Positions 17,491-26,222 of a DNA stretch of 64,000 nucleotides are shown piece by piece. Position 1 is the stretch's first letter. Each line of letters opens with the position of its first letter. Location: positions 496,001 through 560,000 of the forward strand of contig OZ243039.1 in the NCBI GenBank assembly GCA_965212025.1, written 5' to 3'. The stretch is from G965212025 sp965212025. GTDB lineage: Bacteria; Pseudomonadota; Gammaproteobacteria; Poriferisulfidales; Oxydemutatoraceae. The notes under the pieces are model-generated. The model was not told the origin of the DNA. It saw only the letters and a program-made list of their open reading frames with translations, and made no database searches. The position numbers and the translations under genes were made by a program.

Positions 17491-19305
17491 ATGGGGATTG
17501 GAAGAACACAAAGTAGCCTGGCTTCCTTGCAAGGCAGAGGAACGGGTGGTAGTGCCACTTTTAAGGCAGAAGGAACGGGAACCGCTTTTAATAAGAAAGT
17601 GACCCCTATGCCTGGAAGCTACCAAAACTTGCATTATGACCACGAAAGCAGTCGCAGTCTGGCCGGTTCATTATTGCCCGAGAGACCAGCAGGCCAGAAT
17701 TCGTCGAAAAGTTTTGGTCAGCGCGTTTCCAAATGGCTCAGAGACTGGTCTGGCTTGAGCACACGGCAAAATGCCCGCCTGGGGAGGCTCCGCTCAAGCC
17801 TTGAACAGCGATACGGGAAGAATTCAACGGGACAAGCGCTTGAGGAAGTATTCCCCGATCTGGGAGCTGGTCACTTCAGGTTAAACAAAAACACTGCAGC
17901 AAAAGCCCAAAGACAAGCAAAAATAATAGATGATTTGCACTTTCAGACACATGGGCAAGAATTTTTCTCCAGAGAGCCTGATGGATTGGTGAAAGGCGTG
18001 GATCTCAACTGGGCAACCCAATTTAAAGAAGATAACGGTTTGAACGAAATGGAAATGATGACCATACTCAACAATGCTGCCGAAGGTGGCAAGTGGTTAT
18101 CGGAGGCAGGCCTGTCCATTACCAGCGGGGGGTTTCTTTCTGCCATGAAAGATTTTTCCACCTCTGCAAGCACAGCGTATCGTGAATTATCTCAAGATAG
18201 TTCCTACGGCCAGTGCCTGGATGCCCAGGATTTTCTTGATGTGTATACCAAAGCCCTGTGCTCCATGGCCGAGAAGGCACCTGAAAACGACATAAACTTT
18301 CACAGCACCATACAAAGCTTTCTGGTTGACAGGAAAAGCGAGATTCGTGTCGCTAAAAAAGCTTATGACGCAACAGCTTCAAAAAAGACCAAGATGTCGC
18401 TTGCTTTTCTGCCCCAAGGCGAAATCCATAACAGGGAGGGGCTGAGGCAGTCTCTTCACGCCACCTCGTCACTGTGCAAAGCGCTGAACCAAAAACAGAT
18501 CTTGAGCGAAGAATCGCACGAACTCCAGTCTTTTTACGCCCCTGTGAGCAGAAGAAAAAACGGATCACAGGAGGCATTGACTGATACAGAACTGATGATC
18601 CTGGCAAACTCCGGCATTGGGGTCGAAGGCTTGGCGATAGCAAACAAAAAAGGGTCTGTCTCGGTTTTCCCGGGGGAAATACTGGCAGAAGCCAGAAACC
18701 AGTTGGCCTCCATGAAAGACCAGCAACAGTACGGTAACACCGGCATATCCACAGCAATGTATACCGACTTGGGTCGCGCTGATTTGTTCCTGGGTGGTGA
18801 GCGGGTTTCACACACTGCAGCAGGAGAAAAGGTACAGAACAAAGCAGAAATAACAGATGCGCTCAGACAGTTTTGTCTGGATACAGACATGGGTGAGGTC
18901 AACGAAAATATGTTGATGGCAATATCCCAAGTGGCCAATCAGGGCATGATTCATGCTGGCCCAATAGGCGCTTTGATTACCGGCAAGATGCCCTTGCACC
19001 ATGGTATGTCTCTTATCCCCGACAATGATTGTCAAAAATATTCGAGTTATTCAATAGAAAAAAACGACGCCGGAGATGTCACTATTGAGTGTGAATCAAA
19101 ATTCTACGGCGGATCTTTTGTATCCAGCGAAAGTGACATGATGGACAATTCCGAATTTCTGAATATTGACGCGAGCAAAGGCGGCTTCTATGGCTACACT
19201 GTCAAAGTCAAGCTCGACAAGACCAGTTACTCCAGAGACGGGGGCATGTCTCCTCAACCGCGTCTTATCGGCATGAAGTACGATTACAACTACAAAATAC
19301 GCTGA
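17491..19305 (+). CDS. Hypothetical protein, candidate secreted effector
   Basis: 604 residues; I do not recognise the family. No signal peptide, transmembrane segment or lipobox. The first 90 residues are rich in Ser, Gly, Thr and Lys, as in T3SS N-terminal signals. Residues 73-88 contain KSFGQRVSKWLRDWSG, a motif shared with three other unknown families here. The rest looks globular and mixed alpha/beta, with a C-terminal part rich in Asp, Ser and Tyr. It lies just upstream of the T3SS secretin gene on the same strand, separated by 388 bp. The N-terminus is uncertain: the ATG at 17491 sits close to the -10 box, and an ATG at 17608 is an alternative. Effector status is inference from context and composition. 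Confidence 0.75.
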   Translation: MGIGRTQSSLASLQGRGTGGSATFKAEGTGTAFNKKVTPMPGSYQNLHYDHESSRSLAGSLLPERPAGQNSSKSFGQRVSKWLRDWSGLSTRQNARLGRLRSSLEQRYGKNSTGQALEEVFPDLGAGHFRLNKNTAAKAQRQAKIIDDLHFQTHGQEFFSREPDGLVKGVDLNWATQFKEDNGLNEMEMMTILNNAAEGGKWLSEAGLSITSGGFLSAMKDFSTSASTAYRELSQDSSYGQCLDAQDFLDVYTKALCSMAEKAPENDINFHSTIQSFLVDRKSEIRVAKKAYDATASKKTKMSLAFLPQGEIHNREGLRQSLHATSSLCKALNQKQILSEESHELQSFYAPVSRRKNGSQEALTDTELMILANSGIGVEGLAIANKKGSVSVFPGEILAEARNQLASMKDQQQYGNTGISTAMYTDLGRADLFLGGERVSHTAAGEKVQNKAEITDALRQFCLDTDMGEVNENMLMAISQVANQGMIHAGPIGALITGKMPLHHGMSLIPDNDCQKYSSYSIEKNDAGDVTIECESKFYGGSFVSSESDMMDNSEFLNIDASKGGFYGYTVKVKLDKTSYSRDGGMSPQPRLIGMKYDYNYKIR

Positions 19306-19693
19306 TTGTTGCCTCATCCGGGCGGTACTCCGTGTTGGGGGAGCCTGCAGCGGATTTCTCCTTATGCAAACTTCCTGAAGAACCCTCAGGCATGGTTCGC
19401 GAGCAGTTTGACTGATTTTTCAAGTCGCAAGCAACCGATATTAACCGGGGTATCTGGTGACCAGCCCCTTTGTTTCAGCCAGTATAAAGCTCAGCCATCA
19501 GGAACAAAATAAAACCAGGTCGGGTGTGCCCCTTGGTTCACGCTCGTGGATATATGCTACGATTAAGCGTATGTAGTGTGCTGGATCACCACTCTCCAGT
19601 GCTTGTAAGAGCGGACAGCCAGTTCATTCTGCGGGGTGGATGTAATAATGATATATAAAGATTCGAGGTAATGTCTGTAGGAATCTCTTCGTT
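19306..19693 (+). other. 388-bp intergenic region upstream of sctC
   Basis: No gene longer than a few codons can be supported. AT-rich sequence near 19640-19660 (TAATAATGATATATAAAG) offers several possible -10 boxes, and TACGAT at 19558 is another weak candidate. A short frame at 19671-19697 (MSVGISSF then TGA) ends on bases shared with the TTG start of sctC. Its GAGG at 19665-19668 is only 2 bp away, so its translation is doubtful. Confidence 0.4.
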
Positions 19694-21814
19694 TTGAACC
19701 ACAGGCTTTTATTGTCGGGGAAATGGCCGTTGCAACAGATACTCCTGTTCTGTCTGGCTTTCGGCTTCAGCGTTGTGGCGTTTTCGGCGGAACCCGCCTG
19801 GCATTACGAAAAATACGCGCACTACTCCCGCGGCGAATCACTGCCCCAGCTTTTGCAGGATTTCTCTTCAAGCATTGGGGTTCCCGTTGTGGTCAGCAAG
19901 AAGGTGACCGCCAAAGTAAATGGCAGCTTTCCCCAAGTGCGGGCAAAAAAGTTCCTGGATGAACTTTCACAAATCTATAACTTTGTCTGGTTTTATGACG
20001 GCAACGTGATTTTTGTGAGCCATGCAAATGAGGTGCAAACCAAAGTCGTACACCTGCCACACCTGACCGGGCAGGCTCTGAAAAGTAATCTTCGTGACCT
20101 GGGTTTGTGGGATGACCGCTTTGGTTTCCGGCTTTCTGCTTCTGGTGACGTCGCCTACCTGTCAGGACCGCCGCGCTTTGTCCAATATGTGGCGGAAGCG
20201 TCTGAGTTGCTGAGTAAAAACTTTATGCTGGACAGCAAAAAGGACTTTATCGTGAGAGTCTTTCCCCTGCGATACGCCTTGGCTGCTGATCGCAGGCTTC
20301 ATCGAGATGAAAAAAACGCTGTCATTCCGGGCGTTGCCAGTGTTTTGCGCAGAATGGTTGCGCACTTGAAAGACGCACAGGGCAAATTGACAAGCGAAGG
20401 CGCTGGAACTCAGGGATATCCTGCACAAAGATCCATGCCATCGTTAACCGGAACGGGTCTCCCGGGTCTCCCGGGACTGACACCAACGACGAGTTTCCCG
20501 GAAAAGGGATCCATTGGTGAAACCGCGCCTTCGGCAAGCGCATTGGGCGCAGCTAAAGGAGGGGCGACGAATAAAGCGGCTTCCAGGAGCGGGGGAAGTG
20601 GGGGGATCGTCCACACTGCCTTTATCTACGCAGAACCTAGGCTGAACGCCGTCATCGTCAGAGCGTTAAAAGAAGACATGCCGATGTTCGAAAAGCTGAT
20701 CAACATGCTGGACATACCAACCAAGCAGATAGAAATAGAGGTCACCATCCTGGATATTTCTACCAGCTTTCTTGAAGAATTAGGGTTCGAATGGCAACAA
20801 AGGTACCTCACCAGCGGCAGCAGTGAGGTACCCTCACCCTTTACCACAATCCTGACGAAAGGCATCGACGAGTTTTTGGTGCGCATACGAGCCCTGGAAG
20901 AGGAAGGAAACGTCCGCATTGTATCCAAGCCAGCCGTGCTGACTCTGGACAATCAAGAAGCCATTATCGACAGCAGCGAAACATTTTATGTAAGGTTGGT
21001 AGGGGAACGGGATGTTGATTTGGTGCCGGTAACAGTTGCATCCGTGCTGAAAGTCATGCCCAGGGTGGTTAGCAAGAAAAACGAAAACCATATCTATCTC
21101 GGCATCGTCATCGAAGACGGCAAGATGGAGAATTCGGCGGTTGACGGCATTCCTGGCACTTCCAAGACCATGATCTCTTCACAGGCCATCGTCAAGGAAG
21201 GAGAAAGCTTACTGCTGGGTGGGCATTATTATGAATATAGCTCTGAGCTGCGGCACCAAATTCCTATTTTGGGTGATCTGCCGCTTATCGGGTTCCTGTT
21301 TTCCCGAAACACGACCAACAAAACCAAAATGACCCGGCTCTTCACAATTACGCCCAGGATTATCAAAGACCATATTCCTGTCGCGGCGATTGCCCGGGCG
21401 GGCAACTCGCCACAAGCTTTGGCAACAACTCAAGGGACGTCTTCCCCGTTCCAAGGACACTCGGTTGTACAAGAGGGAAACCCCTCCGCAGGATTGCAGG
21501 AGAATCAGGGTTCTCGGGAAAAAGAAGCGGGCGCGACTGCTGGAAAGGCAGGGACGGAAAATACACAATTTGAACCGCTCTCAGGTTGGACAGTGCAGGC
21601 AGGTTCATTTCGTGAGCGCTTTCGAGCCGAAAAGCAGCTTCAGCTTCTGGCAGCTGCATCCTTTCCTGCAAAACTGACTGTCATAAACACGAAGAATGGC
21701 GACCGGCGCTACCGGGTGTACGCTGGCAACAAACTGGCTCACGGCCAGGCACTGAGGCTACTCAGCACCATTCGCGAGGAAATTGTCTCCGACGCTTTTC
21801 TGGTACAACATTAG
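19694..21814 (+). CDS. sctC: T3SS outer-membrane secretin SctC with C-terminal SPOR domain
   Basis: Forms the outer-membrane ring of the injectisome. 706 residues: signal peptide (about 1-32), T3SS-type N-domains (SIGVPVVVSKKV, then FLDELSQIYNFVWFYDGNVI, typical of the YscC/HrcC branch and not of PilQ or GspD), a Gly/Pro/Ser-rich linker (about 230-305), and the secretin core ending in IPILGDLPLIGFLFS and LFTITPRII. Beyond the core, residues about 631-706 form a SPOR-like domain starting GWTVQAGSFRERFRAEK, with RRYRVYAGNKLAHGQAL. SPOR domains bind glycan strands lacking stem peptides; I know of no standard T3SS secretin with one. The start is a TTG at 19694; no better start is visible before the hydrophobic segment. 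sctD follows after 226 bp. Confidence 0.93.
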   Translation: MNHRLLLSGKWPLQQILLFCLAFGFSVVAFSAEPAWHYEKYAHYSRGESLPQLLQDFSSSIGVPVVVSKKVTAKVNGSFPQVRAKKFLDELSQIYNFVWFYDGNVIFVSHANEVQTKVVHLPHLTGQALKSNLRDLGLWDDRFGFRLSASGDVAYLSGPPRFVQYVAEASELLSKNFMLDSKKDFIVRVFPLRYALAADRRLHRDEKNAVIPGVASVLRRMVAHLKDAQGKLTSEGAGTQGYPAQRSMPSLTGTGLPGLPGLTPTTSFPEKGSIGETAPSASALGAAKGGATNKAASRSGGSGGIVHTAFIYAEPRLNAVIVRALKEDMPMFEKLINMLDIPTKQIEIEVTILDISTSFLEELGFEWQQRYLTSGSSEVPSPFTTILTKGIDEFLVRIRALEEEGNVRIVSKPAVLTLDNQEAIIDSSETFYVRLVGERDVDLVPVTVASVLKVMPRVVSKKNENHIYLGIVIEDGKMENSAVDGIPGTSKTMISSQAIVKEGESLLLGGHYYEYSSELRHQIPILGDLPLIGFLFSRNTTNKTKMTRLFTITPRIIKDHIPVAAIARAGNSPQALATTQGTSSPFQGHSVVQEGNPSAGLQENQGSREKEAGATAGKAGTENTQFEPLSGWTVQAGSFRERFRAEKQLQLLAAASFPAKLTVINTKNGDRRYRVYAGNKLAHGQALRLLSTIREEIVSDAFLVQH

Positions 21815-22040
21815 GAAGGCACCATAGCAGAACAGTGCGCATGGAACTCGCCTTCCTGCCCCGAAGACCTCTCTACTCTTGCCTCCCCGGGGACAGACAG
21901 GCGGAATGCCACATTTCCTTTTTACCAGGTCTGCCTGCCCGGCTATACTTGCTGGCGGAATCTCCGTGCTAAGCTTGGGTTCACAGTTGACCTTCGTCGC
22001 ATTAAGAACGCTTAAACCCCACCGGAGAACCTTAGAGTAA

Positions 22041-23420
22041 ATGGCGATATTCAAAGTGCTGTCCGGAACGCACGCAGGCGCGGAAATAGAGCTTTTTGAA
22101 GGCACCAGCCTGCTGGGTAGCGGTTCAGAATGCGACATTGTGCTGAGTGACCGCATGCTTGCCGAGGAGCACATTCGCTTCCACGTTTCCCAGGAAACAG
22201 TTGAAGTGGAGAATCTGGTTCCAGACTCCAAGCTGTCTGTCAGTGGCCAAGCGGTAGCGGAGCCTCGTTTTGCACTGGAGTCTTTTGTCCCCGTTGGCAT
22301 CGGTACGCTGTTTTTCGCGGTAGGACCCAGCAGTGCACAGTGGCCACAAATTGACCTTGCCTCTCTTTTTGAACGAAGTGCAGACCCCAGCCAACCAGAA
22401 GAACACGACGCGCAAGACGGGGAAATGAGCGCCACAGACCCAGAGATCATAAAGGCCGCACGTCTGTCACAGCCTACAACTCAGAATGTGAAACAAAAGC
22501 GGTTCACGGGAAAGATTTTTGTAACCTTGCTCGTGGTCGCCATACTCGTGGTTTTTTACGTTCAACTGGAGCCGCATTTTGCAAAGACGGGCAAGAAAAT
22601 GCCTATGGACGCTGTTTCACAAGCGCAAACCGTTAAAAACTTGCTGACATCCATGAATTTGAACCTGAAAGTAACAGAAAGTGCTTCAGGCAAATTAAAA
22701 ATATCCGGAATTGTTCCGACCAAAAGACAAAAAGTAGCACTTGGCACCGCTTTGAGACATAAGAAGATTCAAGCCAATCTCAGCAAAGTGTCCAGTAGCG
22801 AAGACCTTGTCTTCCTGGCCAGTTCGGTACTGAGAGGCATCATAGGGAATGACGCTCCCGTCACCGTTCACTTGGGAAAACAACCGGGAACCATCGTGAT
22901 CAAGGGTTACATTCCAGAGCGACAAAAAGTGAACAGAGTTCTGGAGCAAATCAGAGCGGACGTTCCCGGAATACTGAAAATTGAAGAACAAATCGAAACT
23001 CTGGGCAATCGTCTTACCGAGTTGCAAGAGCTTCTGAAAAAACACAAGCTCATCGAAGTGTTGTCTATAAGCTACGAAAACGGCGCGCTGTTGCTGAAAG
23101 GCAGTTTGCCTGACGAACTCCAAAATAGCTGGAGAGCAGTTGAACGGGAATTCAAAAGACGTTACGGTAACCACCCCGGGATACGCTACGTTGGTCTGCT
23201 CAACCCTGTTGAAACACCCTTGAATACGGAATTGAACATATTGGGCGTAAGTTTGGGTAACAAACCCTTCGTGATCTTTAAGGGAGGCGACAGGTATCCT
23301 GTAGGTTCCCGGCTAGAGAGCGGCTACGTGATCGAAGAAATTACCAAAACCCATCTTCGCCTTCGCTTAGGGGAAGATCATTACCTGTTCTATCTGGAGG
23401 AAAGTGTGCATGGACAGTAA
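22041..23420 (+). CDS. sctD: T3SS inner-membrane ring protein SctD (YscD family)
   Basis: 459-residue inner-ring component. Residues 1-95 form a FHA-like cytoplasmic domain (FKVLSGTHAGAEIEL, then LLGSGSECDIVLSD). One transmembrane helix lies at about 158-177 (KIFVTLLVVAILVVFYVQL). The periplasmic part holds repeated ring-building/BON-like modules (for example KLKISGIVPTKRQ and TIVIKGYIPERQ, each followed by VDVPG-like turns). This order is diagnostic for SctD/YscD. It follows sctC and overlaps the sctE-like gene. No other T3SS structural gene is in the window. Confidence 0.92.
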   Translation: MAIFKVLSGTHAGAEIELFEGTSLLGSGSECDIVLSDRMLAEEHIRFHVSQETVEVENLVPDSKLSVSGQAVAEPRFALESFVPVGIGTLFFAVGPSSAQWPQIDLASLFERSADPSQPEEHDAQDGEMSATDPEIIKAARLSQPTTQNVKQKRFTGKIFVTLLVVAILVVFYVQLEPHFAKTGKKMPMDAVSQAQTVKNLLTSMNLNLKVTESASGKLKISGIVPTKRQKVALGTALRHKKIQANLSKVSSSEDLVFLASSVLRGIIGNDAPVTVHLGKQPGTIVIKGYIPERQKVNRVLEQIRADVPGILKIEEQIETLGNRLTELQELLKKHKLIEVLSISYENGALLLKGSLPDELQNSWRAVEREFKRRYGNHPGIRYVGLLNPVETPLNTELNILGVSLGNKPFVIFKGGDRYPVGSRLESGYVIEEITKTHLRLRLGEDHYLFYLEESVHGQ

Positions 23421-23652
23421 AGATATATTTGTAGAGGGCAGCATGGAAGCCAAGCTGAACTCTGACAGAGACGGCACCTACCGCGACAGGGTGCTACACC
23501 AGCTCAGGCAAGAGCTGTCCAACGTGAATCAGACTTTGAATCAGGGGGTCAAGCAGGAAGAGTTCGCGCTATTTTCAGGCATGAAGATCGCCATTGAGGC
23601 GGCAGAGAAGTGTGTGATCACCGTCTGGAACAAGTCCCACAGCAAATACTGA
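23410..23652 (+). CDS. SctE/YscE-like needle co-chaperone
   Basis: 80-residue, mostly helical protein whose start overlaps the end of sctD by 11 bp. The spacing of charged and hydrophobic residues (YRDRVLHQLRQELSNVNQTL, then LNQGVKQEEF and IAIEAAEKCVITVW) matches the YscE/EscE/CdsE type of T3SS needle co-chaperone, which pairs with SctG to hold the needle subunit SctF in the cytoplasm. Such genes normally follow sctD. Neither sctF nor sctG is found next to it here. Assignment is by position, length and helical pattern. Confidence 0.7.
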   Translation: MDSKDIFVEGSMEAKLNSDRDGTYRDRVLHQLRQELSNVNQTLNQGVKQEEFALFSGMKIAIEAAEKCVITVWNKSHSKY

Positions 23653-23964
23653 CCTTTACACCAAGCCCTTAGCAGGACGCAAACACTCCAAACAACCTTT
23701 CTAAGGTTGACCCAGCATCCCATATATTGGGAACTGGGCTTGCGTTTCCTGGTAATGGTCTGTTGGATGGGTGAAAGACCACCATCCATGGATTACTTCC
23801 AATAAGCTTCTTGAGAGACAGCCCGGCATTGTCCGTATTTGCATGCCTGCCTTGAACGGGTGGCACTTGCCCTCGTGAAACCGGGAGGCGGCAACCCTAA
23901 CCGAACCCGGGCTTTTTATGGACAAGGATTGTGACTGGTGACAGCTGAGACAGCCGTGTGGCGC
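23653..23964. other. 312-bp convergent gap between sctE-like gene and bamD
   Basis: No gene is supported. It holds a short inverted repeat (AACCTT-TCT-AAGGTT near 23694-23708) and the terminator-like hairpin at 23881-23917. Confidence 0.4.
23881..23917 (+). terminator. Possible rho-independent terminator after sctC-sctD-sctE
   Basis: CCGGG (23881-23885) can pair with CCCGG (23906-23910), followed by a T-run at 23913-23917. The stem is only 5 bp with a 20-base loop, and it lies about 230 bp beyond the last T3SS gene, so support is modest. Confidence 0.35.
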
Positions 23965-24879
23965 CTATAACGCTTTTGTCAGCGTCCTCAGGTCACGATA
24001 AATGCGCGCCACGTCTTCTTCCTCTACCGGGGTTTTGAAAAGTTTTTTCTGGTAATACCCGGGATAGTTCAGCTTCAACACACGCAGCGCATCTTGTGCC
24101 AGTTTGTTCTCCTGCAACCTTTGGTAGGCCGTTGCCAACAATACCAGTGCCTGAGGCGTGTGTTGGGCACCGTCATAATGCTCCAACATATATTCAATGC
24201 GGCTGACTGTCGCTACGTAGGCACCTCGACGAAAATAGTAATCTGCGATACGGATCTCATGAATGGCCAGAAGATTGCGAAGCACGACTGTGTGTTCCCG
24301 TGAATTTTTTACATAAGAGCTAAGCGGGTAGTCTTTGACGACACGCTGGAAGGATGTAAAAGAATCAACCATCGGTTGTGGATCTCGGCGACCACGGTCA
24401 CGGTGCAAAATTTTATTCATAAAGCCTTCTGCGTGATGAAAGTCCGCCAGACCTTTCAGGTAGTAGACATAATCAAGATTCTGGTTATTCGGATACGACA
24501 GAACATAATTTTCCAGCAGGGCGGTCGCCTTGTGTGGTTCCAAATTTTTGTAGTAGGCATAGGCGAGCTCCAGAGAAGCATCGCGCACGTTTTTCCCAAA
24601 CGGGTATGCGGTACGCAATTTTTCGTATTGCTCAACGGCGACTCGATAGTGTTCTTCCCTTAACGCTTCCCTGCCTTTTTCGAGTAACCAAGCTTCCGAC
24701 TGAACCGTAAAACTTCCTGAGTCTGGCAGCGAACAACCCGAAAGTTGCAGAAAAACAGCAGAAAACATGACAAAAACCAGCGCCGCACAGCTGCCTGGCA
24801 ACCGAGGGCGTCGTTCCTGGAAGCCCAACCGGCGGTCGTTGCAAATTTTCGTGTTTTTCGTCACTTGGTAGCGGTGCAT
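23965..24879 (-). CDS. bamD: Outer-membrane assembly lipoprotein BamD
   Basis: TPR lipoprotein of the BAM complex that folds outer-membrane proteins, 304 residues from the ATG at 24879. AGGTGA sits 7 bp upstream and fixes this start, although the frame is open for 39 further codons. The signal peptide ends in a lipobox (LQLSGCS), followed by TPR-type helices (EAWLLEKGREAL, YPFGKNVRDASLELAYAYY, YPNNQNLDYVYYLKGLADFH) as in ComL/BamD. Divergent from rluD, the common arrangement in beta- and gammaproteobacteria. Confidence 0.95.
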   Translation of the reverse strand: MHRYQVTKNTKICNDRRLGFQERRPRLPGSCAALVFVMFSAVFLQLSGCSLPDSGSFTVQSEAWLLEKGREALREEHYRVAVEQYEKLRTAYPFGKNVRDASLELAYAYYKNLEPHKATALLENYVLSYPNNQNLDYVYYLKGLADFHHAEGFMNKILHRDRGRRDPQPMVDSFTSFQRVVKDYPLSSYVKNSREHTVVLRNLLAIHEIRIADYYFRRGAYVATVSRIEYMLEHYDGAQHTPQALVLLATAYQRLQENKLAQDALRVLKLNYPGYYQKKLFKTPVEEEDVARIYRDLRTLTKAL

Positions 24880-25063
24880 ATCAGGTTCACCTAAAACACC
24901 TGTTTTCAAATTTGGGGTTTGACCTTTTCTGCCATGCAACGACGAGTCTCTGGAAAACAGTGCAATATAGAACCACTCTATGTTGCAATGGGGCACAGGG
25001 CAAATGACTGAGCCAAGCCAAAAATTCCGGACAAAATCCTACCACAGGACAGTGGCCTGAGAT

Positions 25064-26056
25064 TTGAACGACAAACACATAAAGCCTGAAAACATTTTTC
25101 ACTTCCCTGTCAGCGTAGAACAGGAAGGGATGCGACTTGACACAGCTCTGACCACTTTGCTTTCAGGTTATTCACGCAGCCACCTTCAAAGCTGTATTAA
25201 ACGTCAGCAGGTTCTGGTTGCCGGCAAAACGTGCCGTGCCAGCCAGTCCTTGAAAGCAGGAGAAGAAATCGTGGTATTTCTCGAAGCGCCCGTCGAGGAA
25301 GACGCCCCATCCGCACAACGCATCCCGTTGAACCTGGTGTATGAAGACCAGGCACTGTTGGTGGTCAACAAGCCACCTGGCATGGTGGTTCACCCAGCGG
25401 CCGGTCATAAGCACAACACATTGGTGAATGCGCTGTTGGCTTGGGCACCTGAGCTTGAACACTTGCCCAGAGCCGGACTGATCCACAGACTGGATAAAGA
25501 CACCAGCGGGCTCCTTGTTGTCGCAAAAACCCAACAGGCATACGAATCACTCGTTGGACAAATGCAGGAGCGACGTATTGGGCGGAGCTATTCGTGTCTG
25601 GTTTCCGGCTGTCCGATAGCCGGAGGGGAAATATCAGCGCCTATTGCCCGCCACCCAAAAAACCGCATAAAAATGGCAGTAACCAAAAATGGCCGTGAAG
25701 CAAAAACCATCTATCGTATTGCCGAACGCTTTCCATCACACACATTGCTCCACGTGCAGCTCGTTACCGGGCGCACACACCAGATACGCGTACATTTGGC
25801 ACACATTGGTTATCGCGTGTTCGGCGACCCTCTGTATGGCGGCAGAGCGACTTTGCCACCCCACTGTAGCGATGCCCTAATTGGCAAAATCCAGAATTTC
25901 AAACGCCAGGCATTGCACGCTGAAACTCTCTCTCTGGCACACCCTGTGTCTGGAAACCTGAAGGAATGGTCAGCGCATCCTCCCCAGGATATATGCGATT
26001 TGCTGAATGCTTTACGCGAACATCGAAATGCACTTGGTCAAAAAAGCCAAGCCTGA
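25064..26056 (+). CDS. rluD: 23S rRNA pseudouridine synthase RluD
   Basis: Makes pseudouridines in helix 69 of 23S rRNA. 330 residues: an N-terminal S4 RNA-binding domain (RLDTALTTLLSGYSRSHLQ) and a RluA-type catalytic domain with the signature HRLDKDTSGLLVVAKT that carries the catalytic Asp. Start is TTG at 25064. The usual downstream partner pgeF (yfiH) is missing; 166 bp without a convincing gene separate it from purC. Confidence 0.95.
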   Translation: MNDKHIKPENIFHFPVSVEQEGMRLDTALTTLLSGYSRSHLQSCIKRQQVLVAGKTCRASQSLKAGEEIVVFLEAPVEEDAPSAQRIPLNLVYEDQALLVVNKPPGMVVHPAAGHKHNTLVNALLAWAPELEHLPRAGLIHRLDKDTSGLLVVAKTQQAYESLVGQMQERRIGRSYSCLVSGCPIAGGEISAPIARHPKNRIKMAVTKNGREAKTIYRIAERFPSHTLLHVQLVTGRTHQIRVHLAHIGYRVFGDPLYGGRATLPPHCSDALIGKIQNFKRQALHAETLSLAHPVSGNLKEWSAHPPQDICDLLNALREHRNALGQKSQA

Positions 26057-26222
26057 CGGAACCTCCTTTCTGCAATATCAGTTTCCCCGTAGCTGTTTTC
26101 ACAGGGTAACGGGAACGGTTCTGCCCAAAGAAGAGACGGTACGCCCCTGGAATTGCTATGGTCAGGACGAGCCTGAGAGAGTAAGCTTCCAGCTTTATGA
26201 CTCTGGTGGCACGTAGCGCACT

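Noticed and set aside
23860..23917. Resemblance to a SAM-I riboswitch (GTGAAACC...GGCAACC)
   Set aside because: The core pieces are separated by the wrong spacing, no closing P1 helix is evident, and no methionine or SAM gene lies downstream.
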